A stretch of 64,000 nt of DNA from Piscicola geometra (taxonomy: Eukaryota; Annelida; Clitellata; Hirudinida; Piscicolidae). Positions 53,670-64,000 of this stretch are shown here, piece after piece. The stretch spans positions 1,523,412 to 1,587,411 of the forward strand of contig OX030956.1 of assembly GCA_943735955.1 (NCBI GenBank). Reading direction: 5' to 3'. The position numbers were made by a program, and so were the translations under genes. The notes under the pieces were generated by a model that was not told the DNA's origin, did no database searches, and saw only the letters and a list, made by a program, of their open reading frames with translations. The first letter of the stretch is position 1. Each line of letters opens with the position of its first letter.

Positions 53670-55980
53670 TTAAGATTTTTAAAAAATCTATTAACCTTTT
53701 TTATTTGCATTTTAGTAGTTTCATTGAGCTTTTTTTTAGCAATTTCAAAGTATTTTTATTTAAAATGTAGACATTTCGATTGTTTTCTTTATTGCAAAGT
53801 ATCTTCTTTTCATCAAGTTCTCATAAAGCAAATAACATACGTGAATCAACTGTTTATAAAATTGTAAAGGCTTTTTTCAAGATTTTAAATAAAATACAAC
53901 TAGAAAATCCTGAAAAAATTTTATTCAATTAATTTTTTAAAATTAAAAACTAAAAAGCGACGCGCTTTTTTGGCAAAGCCTGTTAGTTTGATCGGCAATC
54001 CTTGTAATTACTTTTTTGAAGACAGTTTTTATTTTTAAAAATTTTCCTATTCAACAAAAATTAGACCCAATTTTTTCTCTTTTATTAATATTTTTGAAAG
54101 TTTTTTTCAATAAAATCTATGTTCGGTATGCTTTGAAGATATAATTTTTCATCGGCACCAAAATTATTTTTGAGTTTTCATCATAAGACTCGTTTATTTT
54201 TTTCCCCAAATTTTTAAATTTTTGATTTATTATTTTATTGGTATTTTGATTTTGTATTATATTATATTTAAGCGTGTCAGCTAGCAATAGGATTTCAAAG
54301 GGTTATTATGATAAGTGTGTTGTGTTAACGAGGCAATCGATATTCTTTTGTTGTTGTTTAAATATATTTCTTCTCTTTTTTTCGTGTGTTTGGGTAATTA
54401 TCATTGAGTTTTAGCAACCATCTTTTTATTAATCAACAAAATTAAAACCCACAAACACTGTCACAAACACCCTCACAAACGCAGTAACAAAAACGCACAC
54501 AAACACTCAAACGCACGCACACACGCACATGACATGATTCTATGCAAGTAGAGCATTGACGGAGGCTTCTTCACGACATGCACCCAGAGACACACACAGA
54601 CGTTCGAGACGATTCGAATCAGCCAAACTTCACGAGTAGACATGCATGAACTGGAACGAGCGTGCTTCGTAGTTTCCAATGCTGCCAACTCACAGTAGCA
54701 CTGAGGAAGGAAGGCTGTTATATATGCCGCCATTCCGGTTTCGATGTAAGTGATGTTGCCCTAATATATATTATTATCATCTGGGTGTCCTATATAAGGC
54801 TATTCGGGTCTTTGTAAGCTCAAGAAAAAGTTATTTGAATTCAACAAGTTTGAGAAATGAGGTTGAAAGGGATGGAAAGTCAGTTGAGTTTCTCATCAAT
54901 CGATAAATCGATCGGCTTTTCTGTCGTTGAAACCTTTAAGAGGATTTATCGTTCAGCTGATTCATTCATTTAGATATCTAGTGTAAAAATAAATAAAATT
55001 AACAAAAATCTAGTGAGATATCTAGTGTAGATTGTTTAGAAGGATTTTATTAAATATTTAAGATCTATTTTGAAAAGACAAATAGCAAAAAATCTATTGA
55101 TTTCTTTAGTTTAGTTGATATTTGTTGATTTGAACTTCATCTAATTTTCGCTACAGCTTTTACTTGGATTCCAATAGACTTGCTTCTAACTTTTAAAATC
55201 ACGTCTCAAATAATAGTGTCGAAAACTCAATAAAGTATTAATAAACAGTGTGGATACAACAAACTGAACAGTTGTCATCTTTAAAAATCAATAAACCCAG
55301 TTTTAACTTTAAAATCTTTCAACAACCTTTCTTGCCTAGAAGATCACACAGAACATTATTTTGAACCTTGCAATCGACTCTTCAAAGAAACCACCACACA
55401 AGACGAAAATGAACTCTGAATTAACATAACATTTCCAATCAGACTTGGAGTGTGAAGATAATTCTTTGATTATACTGGAACATCAATAAAGTGACAATGC
55501 GGATGGAAGGACCACGGACAAGCTTTTGAGTCTATGGTGGCAGTCCCCCTAGAGGTTGTCTTCTCGTTTTTGTGTTTTGTGCTTTTTATGCCTTGAAATA
55601 TTTTTTAATTTGAGTTTTTGAAAGTTATGCTTGTTACCAAGCGTTGCTATAAAGGTTTTTGACATGGTTGTTATTTTATTGTCAGTATCTTGAAATTTTT
55701 GTATGTTGGTTTTATTTTTAAAATTTTCTCAATTTCCAAAATTAAGAATTTCACAACAATGACTTAAAAGTCGTTACTCAAGTCTCGATTTCATTAATCT
55801 CACCTACTACACGCCATATTCAGCCTGATGGATGTCATAAGCCACTTTTCCAGTTGAGCCTGTGGCGTTGTTGCTTGTAAGCCCCTCCATCAAGGGTATT
55901 AGGCGGAATTAGGCTGAAAAGAGTAGTTTCCAGTTAACTAATAATTTGTGAAATTGTATTTTTCAATCTGATACTACTTA
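53670..55980. other. Intergenic, no gene supported
   Basis: AT-rich. A minus-strand open stretch at 54473-54733 has somewhat higher GC but no recognised domain. Confidence 0.4.
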
Positions 55981-55981
55981 T

Positions 55982-56204
55982 CATATACTCTATCACATAG
56001 CACTGTACGATATAGTATTAATAAACTAATTATATAGTATTAATGATATATACCATGATAAAGCACTATATGATATAGTTTTATATAACTAATAATATAG
56101 TATTAATGATATATACTATCATATAGCACTATATGATAAAGTATTATATAAATAATAATATAGTATTACTGATGTATACTATGATATAGGACTATACGAT
56201 AGAG
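55982..56204. repeat. ~63 bp AT-rich tandem repeat, about 3.3 copies
   Basis: Units built around 'atagcactatatgatatagt' and 'aatatagtattaatgatatata'. The copies diverge by roughly 10-15 percent by eye. The motifs are partly self-complementary. Confidence 0.85.
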
Positions 56205-57155
56205 TATTCACTGAAAGGTTTTGGGTGTCGACAGTTTAAAACGATTTTTATGCAACAAGGCGTTCCAGTGAAATGAAGACAACGATGAAAAACTGGAGAT
56301 TCGAACGCTTTTTAATGATCTGCGATTTGAACGGACTTTTTACCGGACCAAACTCACAATCTTTCAATCTAGTCCGTTTCATTTCATGGTGTGTATGCGT
56401 GAATTGTTGATGTACTCGAAGTACAGGTTGCAATCTCGAAAAATCATCTACAAATGCATGTATTATGTGGTTTGAAACTTTCTTGCTTTCAGCGCCATTT
56501 TTGTTGTTTTAACAATACTTCATTTCACTTCTACATATTTTAAGAAATTAAATAAAAAACTAATTAGCTTTTAAATCTTTCAGCTCCTAGCCACCTGCTG
56601 TAAACCAGCCTCAAACATACTTGTCTTTTTAATAATATGCCTCTTTGCTGATAAGGGAAAAATATAATTTGAGTGCACGCCAACTGCTCTGCATCTGTCT
56701 TGATGGGGCAAGAGTGAGTTACAATACGCTGTTCGAACAGAGCTTAGAATCGACTTGTTACACTTGCCTATATAGAATATACTAGTACATACTAGTCCTA
56801 ACAGTTTCAGTTGAAATGTCCTCTTCAAATTGGTCCTATTTTGTTTTTTTATTTTTACTTTTTATATGTTTTTTTAATCTTCCAATAACATTTGGAAGGT
56901 TTTATAATTTATTTGGCTGGCGTATATTTAATTTTAAATACTTTTATATTTGAAAGTTTTTTTACTTTTGTTTTCATTTCAGGGTTTTTCTAATTTGTGA
57001 AGGCTTTTCTTTATCTCGAATACCAAATCAATCTTCCATCCTCGCTTTGTAATATCTTTTTGTACAACATCGCCATGCTAAAGTCAATGCAAACAGAGGA
57101 ACGTGCATACGTTTAACTAAAAACGTACACAAACTATACAATGTGTAGTCTACAT
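56205..57155. other. Intergenic, no gene supported
   Basis: AT-rich. Nothing recognised. Confidence 0.4.
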
Positions 57156-57157
57156 AA

Positions 57158-57598
<441 letters not shown>

Positions 57599-57599
57599 T

Positions 57600-60500
57600 T
57601 AAATGCCATTACATTCATTAACGATGGTACAGCAAAAGGCATTTGGCGGGAATAATTGACTTCTTACAGATTATTATGGCGCGTTCTTTTTTAATAATAT
57701 GAGAATAATTTCCAAAAAATGCTGTTTCAACAAAGAATTGTCTTTGAATCCAGCACACGGTGGCTCTGCACAGGTCCTCCCTCAAGATGCAGGGACTAGC
57801 TTGAAGACTGGAGTCATCTCCATCACATGATGCAACATCAGCAGCAGCATCTTCACTATATATCATCCATCTTCCAATCCAAACATCTCCCATAACACCA
57901 GCATCCTTCCCTCTTCCTCCCAATTCAAGATCCTACGTAGAGGAAAGCTTATAACTTGCCTTTATCGACTCGCCATGCCATAAATTTTTCTCAATTTTCG
58001 AATTGGAAATTTAATAATATAAAATTAACAGAGTTATTGTTTTTATGAAATGTAATAAAAAATTTCAAACGATTTTTAATGTGTTTTTAAAATGGTTTAA
58101 GTAAAGATATAGCCTTTTAACTATATTTCAATGTAAAAGATAAAAGAAAAATAGAAAAAAAGTTATCACTTAGTTCTCGTAGATTCAAAAATTCATATTT
58201 AAAACTTATATGGATTTTAAAATTAACCAAACAATAAACATTTCGTGTATAAATTCTAAATAATAAAGAGAATATTCTGAAAGATTTCAATGATTTCAAA
58301 GCAATGTCTTTCGGGAACGTGTTGAAATTTGCATTGGAATGGTCTTGCATACATTACAACTCCTGCTCAGCCATCTATTTGACCTAATTGAAATCTCTCC
58401 ACAAAAATACCTCTAATGAATGCAACTTATGAAGATAAATGCCATAAAGCCTTTCTCATACTCTCAACTCTTTCTTTCAGATCTGTTAAAATATTTTTCA
58501 TCATTTCAGCGACACCCTCTAACTCGAAAGCAACGAAGTCCGCCTGGACGGATGGCTGTGAGGCGAATTAGAAAGCTTTCGCGACTGTCTGAAGGCATTT
58601 TAGGAAGTGTACATTAAGTCACTTTACTTAGCGCATAATTTAGAAAATGCATAAAGACGCTTGAGAGTCGTAATAGTAGTGAAAAGTATTTTCCCTGCTA
58701 TTCATTCGTGTTTGTGAATACGATGCCTGTTAACATGGTGATAAAATTCAATTAATTTCACATATTCTTTTGATGAAATATTTTAAAGCTTTAAATCCCA
58801 AAACAATAGTCAGGATCATGAATAAAAATGACGCTAAAGATCATGTAGAAAAACATTTCAGAGTGATCAGTAAGAACTTAATTTGGTTAAGTCACTTTCA
58901 AGACGCTTCCAAGAAACTTCATTTTCTTAGTAAATCTCTTTTGACGGCTCTCCAAGCCACGCCTTTCATATCAAAGGCGGATGTATCAGCAGCGTGCATT
59001 CGCAACAGTCCATATAAAGCTCTGAAATGAATTATTTTCTCACTAAAATCACTCTTTAAATAATCTCTTTTCCAAGTTACGTGCGAACATGCGATGCCTT
59101 TCAGGTCTTTGTTTGATGTTGTACAAAGAATATCGGATCATCTGGCGATAATATATATATGTCGCGTTTGAAATCGATTGGGCACCAGCGTTGATTGATC
59201 GACACATGCATTGTCCCGATTTTTAATGGGAACAACAAACTATTTTTGTATTTATAAAAACTATGTTGAATAAAATATGTTGTAAATTGGTGTAAATAAT
59301 GATTGAAAACTTGAATTTTATCAAAACAAGAAGTTACAAAAACAGAAAGAAAATAATCGATAACAACAGCAACAGAAGAGAAAGTTGAGAAGAGAATTCT
59401 TAATAATTAAAATGCAAGCATCATCATCAGCACTTCCTCGAGACCAGGGAATTTAAATGTTGATGTATTGCGATGGGATTCTTACAAGCAACTTTTCCAT
59501 GACAACACCACGTTTGAGCTGTAACTATGGTCGACAAAAGACACTAAATTGCTTTTAAAATAAGCTTTTCAATTACAAATTCATTTTACAACTTTGATTA
59601 TTTTTTTTATTACATAGATCAAACCTTAGAAATAACTTATGACGAAGAGTTTTTTTATTAAAAAGGTTTGCTGCATATTGCCTAATTAATATTTGTGAAA
59701 GTTTAATTTACTTTAGTGTTTAATTTTGAATGTTAAAAATTCATTATTAATTTTAGTACCAAGAAAAAAAAAGAGAAAAAGTTAAAATACTTATTTTAAA
59801 ATTCCTTATTCAATCAGACTTAATGTCAGCAACAACTTTTTTTTGAGTGTGATGCGCTGAAAACTGAAAAGAAAAAAATGCTTTTTCTCAAAACAATTTC
59901 ATGCTGATGATGATGATTAAAACATGGGAAAAAAATTTCAATGTAATGTTATAAAAGTTGTTTAAAATAATTTGAAAAAAAATTCTTAAACTGAGAAATC
60001 GTTGATGAAAATGAAAAGGAAAAATGGGAATAAATCTGTGTGTATAAAAATAAAAAGTTAAAGAAAGTGGAGATGAAAGAAGCGGAAGAGGATAAATTCT
60101 TTGGAACATCAAAGACCATAAATCCGAGGCAATAAAGCATAATAAAATGAAATGAATGCAACGAAAATAAAAAGTAAATGATAGTATTAAAACTCTGAAT
60201 AGAGTCTCGAATGGAAAGATAATAAATATATATTCAAAAAATTACTTTTTCCACTTATAAATAAATTTTATTTAAAAGAATTTTTGTGAAAAGAAAATTA
60301 AACTTTGAAACAAATTTGCGAATGAGACTTAATTGGATTGAAGACTTTTTCAATGCCGGCATTAGCAGTCCAGGCTTGGAATTTGCGAAATCAGTCAATG
60401 TTTTGAGAAGGAGAGATTTAATTATGGGCCAGCTTCAGCAAATACAAATTTCAAGAGTTCTCCGTGGAAAGGCTTTGCAAGAGCGGCTTCTGAAGCGTTT

Positions 60501-61880
60501 GATTAATGTCCAGCCATTTGTGTAGGCTCTGAGCAAGTTATTAGAAAAAATCCCATTTAAATTCTCTTTTTTAATAGCGAGAATCTGAAAAAAAATGAAA
60601 TTAGAAAATTAGAAATAAAATTGTAATAAAAATTTTTCTAAATTTTAATGCTTTTTTTATAAAAAAACCATAAATATAATTACTAAATTTAAAAAATATA
60701 TAAAAATCAATTTGAAAAGCATAAAAAAACGTGCGATAAAAAGAGCGACGGATGAAGTAAAACTCCTTATCGATAATCGATGGCACACACGTCGATATTC
60801 AGCCCTGCTTGCTGGTCGCAATATTTAGTCCTTTTCTGTGCATACATTAATTTTCGTTGTTTTTTATTGATAATATATTCATAGTTATATATTTATGTTT
60901 CCAAAAATTAATTCTTTGTTTGAGAATTCTTTTTCTAAAAGCTCATTTAAAATTCCTATGGGATAGTTATCTTAGAATAGAGCTTCGTAATAGATAATTC
61001 AAAATGACATCACTTATTGTTAAAACTTTTTATTTTTATTCTTTTTCATTTTAAATTAAAAAAATCTTTTACAACCTTTTATTAACTAAACAATTTATTT
61101 TTATTTTACAATTTATATTTTGAAAATTATTTTTTGTACTTCATCAACATATATTTTTATAATTATTTAATGTCTTATAAATAATAGCAATAACAAGGAT
61201 CTAAGCCATCCTTCTCTAAGTTTCGGCATCTTCCGGAATTAAATCATCCTGGAACAAACTAAAGTTTGTTTGCCAACGTTTATTTCAAAAGTTTCCAAAA
61301 AAAACTTCGCAATTTTTACACAGGCTTGTTAGAAAAAATCTAATTTTGTTTCACTTAGAAATCCAATTTGCCGCTAAATATTTTGTTAAATTTTTGTTTT
61401 CGTTCTTCGATTTCTTCGGCACTCCGATGGCAACATCTTAAAGCTTCCCATTAATATTCATGAGTTTCAAAGTTGAAAACTTCAAAAAACGATTTTTGTC
61501 AATCAAATTTCAAAAGCTTGAATTAAGTCGCATTGCCCTTCATCGACTTTTATGTTTCTGCCGCCTTTCTAACCTTATAAACTTCTAAAATGTTTTTTCA
61601 CAAGTTAAATTTGACATAATAGATTAAAAGAACTTTTATATCTAATTTACCAATAAAAATATAAATCAATCAAGTTTTTATTTTTACAATTTTTAATATA
61701 AATTCAAAATACAACAAAAAATAAAAACAAAAATGTTTTTCAGGCTTGAATGATCTTTAAAACAAAATCGAGATGACACCAAAAATATTTTTATTTTTTC
61801 AAGCCACTTTGAAAAAAGAGTTGGTAGATGATAGCTAAATTGGGTGGTAGATGGACGACTGGATGGATGGTGTTATTAAT
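57600..61880. other. Intergenic, no gene supported
   Basis: AT-rich throughout. The open frame at 60286-60525 on + (79 codons) has a mixed composition but no family I recognise and no promoter or splice context, so I do not call it. Confidence 0.4.
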
Positions 61881-61881
61881 G

Positions 61882-62168
61882 GGATGATGGAGTGGAGGAG
61901 GGATGATGGAGTGGAAGAGGGATGAAGGAGTGGATGAGGGATGATGGAGTGGAGGAGGGATGAAGGAGTGGAAGAGGGATGATGGAGTGGAAAAGGGATG
62001 AAGGAGTGGATGAGGGATGATGGAGTGGAGGAGGGATGAAGGAGTGGAAGAGGGATGATGGAGTGGAAAAGGGATGAAGGAGTGGATGAGGGATGATGGA
62101 GTGGAGGAGGGATGAAGGAGTGGAAGAGGGATGATGGAGTGGATGAGGGATGATGGATTGGATGAGGA
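61882..62168. repeat. 19 bp minisatellite with 76 bp higher-order unit
   Basis: About 15 units of GGATGATGGAGTGGAGGAG and variants. Four variants (..GGAGGAG, ..GGAAGAG, ..GGAAAAG, ..GGATGAG) recur in fixed order three times. Confidence 0.92.
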
Positions 62169-62545
62169 TGATGATTGGAGGTTATTAAGGAATCCTCGCA
62201 TCAGGACGATGAACACATCCAGGGCGCATTCATCACATCTGTAATAAGGTAGCAGAGGCGTTTGTGCCAGAAATACTTGCCGTTTTGGTGTGACGTCGTT
62301 TTTCTCATCTGTCTGTCACTTTTCACTTTGTTATTTTTGGGCTTTAATCAAGAATAGCTTGTATTTAAAAGTCAAACTAATTTATAATTTTAAATATAAT
62401 ACAGTTTGAAAGAAAACATATTTTAATTTATAAAATTAAAACGCAAATTTATTTATCCTCGAAGAAATTGAAATGAAAAAATGATAAAGAAAGAGCTTAT
62501 TAAACCGAAAACAACTAAATAAGCCATTTAAAAACTAAATTGTCA

Positions 62546-62659
62546 TTAAAAAGAAATTTGTTGAAAAAATTCATCAAAGCAAAAGTCATCAAACGGCTGC
62601 GTATTTGCTTTCGCGAGGGACTTCTTGAGAGCAGGCCAACGAGACACCCAGGCGCCAAC
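62546..62659 (-). CDS. Possible last exon of an unknown gene
   Basis: On the minus strand TTTCAG|GTTGGCGCC opens a frame that reads VGAWVSRWPALKKSLAKA and ends with FDEFFQQISF and TAA at 62546-62548. The acceptor and the GC-richer codons are suggestive, and the 114 bp are in phase 0 if spliced at 62659. I find no partner exon nearby on -, and I do not recognise the product. Confidence 0.28.
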   Translation of the reverse strand, partial: VGAWVSRWPALKKSLAKANTQPFDDFCFDEFFQQISF

Positions 62660-62819
62660 CTGAAAGTACATTTATTTAAAGAAAAAAAACATTTTGAAGT
62701 CGATTAAAAGTTAATCAATGTTTTGATGAATTCCAAAAGGTAAAAAACATTGAATATTTGTTCACGAAAAGATAATTTAAAAAGCCTTTAAAATGTTTCC
62801 CATGTTGAAGTGATACTGT

Positions 62820-62935
62820 TGACAATGATGAAGATGATGATGATGAGGATGATGATGATGATGATGTTGATGGTGCTGATGATGAAGATGATGATGAGGA
62901 TGATGAGGATGATGAGGATGATGATGATGATAGTC
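62820..62935. repeat. (GAT)n imperfect microsatellite
   Basis: GAT/GAG units. The reverse frame reads poly-Ser and is an artefact. Confidence 0.88.
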
Positions 62936-62939
62936 TTGA

Positions 62940-64000
62940 AGGTATTCGGGAAAAGGATTTAATAAATTGGAGAAAAGTTTTGAGAACCAAACAGCTGTGA
63001 CCAGTTTTTAATCAAATTGAAATTTTAAAGTTCTAAACCTGAATAGTTCGTTTATTAAATAATTTTAAAAAATAGAAAAAATATTTGATCAAAATATAAT
63101 TTAAAAATAATTTCGTAGATGTCTAATAAAACCTTTTCCTTTCAGATCTTTCTTTTACTTATCCAAGCTTCTTTCTCGAATTTTATATATGCGCATGAAC
63201 ATTTTGTTGGACAGTCATTCGCAAAGAAAAAAATGAAACAACTTAATAACATTTTTGTTTTTGAAGTTTTTTTGGAATTCGATTACATTAAACGCTTCTA
63301 TTAAGCTTCAACCACTTGTTTAAACTTCTCATCTCTCTGCTTCTTCACACTCATTACTTCTAAAACGACTCAAAATAAAATTTCGCATGCATTTTCTCAC
63401 AGCCATTTATTAGTTCTTTTTAAATATTTTAAATGTATTTTCTAAATTTAAAGGAGTCACAAGTTCCCTCAAGCTTGCCTGCTCTTCATACATCGATATT
63501 TTCACACTGCAGTCTTTCCTACAAAATCCATTATCTATTTTCTCATTTACTTATTAATTTTTTTCTAATTCACAGTTATTGAAAAGTTGAAAATAAATTT
63601 TTATGAAAAATTGGTGATGACAAAAAAATTGCTTGACAGTTTTAATTTATCATTCGTCCTTTTTGATAATGACCATTTTTTCTTATTGAGTGGAGTATTC
63701 AAGAAGTTTAAATAAAAAACTTTAAAAAGAGAAATTTTACCATTATTTTTTCAAATTACTTTACAATAATCTGACAAAAAATAAAAATAAAAACACGTTC
63801 AATGCAATTTTTTATTATTTTAAAGTATATCTATATTCCACTCAATCACCCATCCATCTTCTGCATCAATGCGGTCATCTTAGCATTCATCATTTCTCAA
63901 TTATTTACCAAAAACTTTTTCACTTTCCATCAAGCACATCGTAGATTAATGTAATCAGTCATTCCATCATTTATCCTCTATTTATTTATTTATACACGCT
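62940..64000. other. Intergenic, no gene supported
   Basis: AT-rich to the window edge. Nothing recognised. Confidence 0.4.

Noticed and set aside
60286..60525. 79-codon + frame with mixed amino-acid composition
   Set aside because: No family match, promoter, splice or duplicate evidence. A frame of this length can occur by chance.

Overview
This is a 64 kb piece of an AT-rich animal nuclear genome. The genes have many short exons with GT-AG introns, and there are no operons or ribosome-binding sites. Microsatellites, SINEs and LINE relics are abundant. The gene content (kynurenine/2-aminoadipate aminotransferase, an annexin A7/A11-like protein, tropomodulin, EF-hand proteins, secreted mucin-like proteins) indicates a bilaterian invertebrate. 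A lophotrochozoan such as an annelid is my best guess, but that is an inference and no sequence here proves it. Exon models below were built by hand from splice sites, reading phase and remembered family sequences.

Region 1 (1-11,440) holds a tandem family of secreted Thr- and Cys-rich proteins. There is a truncated copy at the left edge, two complete four-exon genes (5382-6666 and 9953-11438) with similar TATA promoters, and one broken last exon (6966-7178). LINE and SINE relics lie between them.

Region 2 (13,101-22,711) is a tandem pair of AADAT/KAT2-type aminotransferase genes, 15 and 16 exons, both on + and both open through every exon. The first keeps a canonical N-terminal half but has lost the PLP lysine and other active-site residues in its C-terminal half. 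The second has a degenerate N-terminal half and a canonical C-terminal half. The exon phases would allow the two good halves to be spliced together. This is the most interesting signal in the window.

Region 3 (22,990-33,850) has a short secreted-protein exon, then a 14-exon annexin on - and a 10-exon tropomodulin on +. The last two diverge from a shared 0.8 kb upstream region. A 1.1 kb inverted-repeat element sits in a tropomodulin intron.

Region 4 (34,900-46,100) has two paralogous four-exon EF-hand (calmodulin/troponin C-like) genes on -. The second has a 5.3 kb G/T-rich minisatellite with higher-order structure filling one intron, right up to the 3' splice site.

Region 5 (46,100-64,000) has no gene I can support. 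It holds long (CA/GT)n, ATT/TAG, GAT and 10-76 bp tandem arrays in AT-rich DNA, plus one weak orphan exon.
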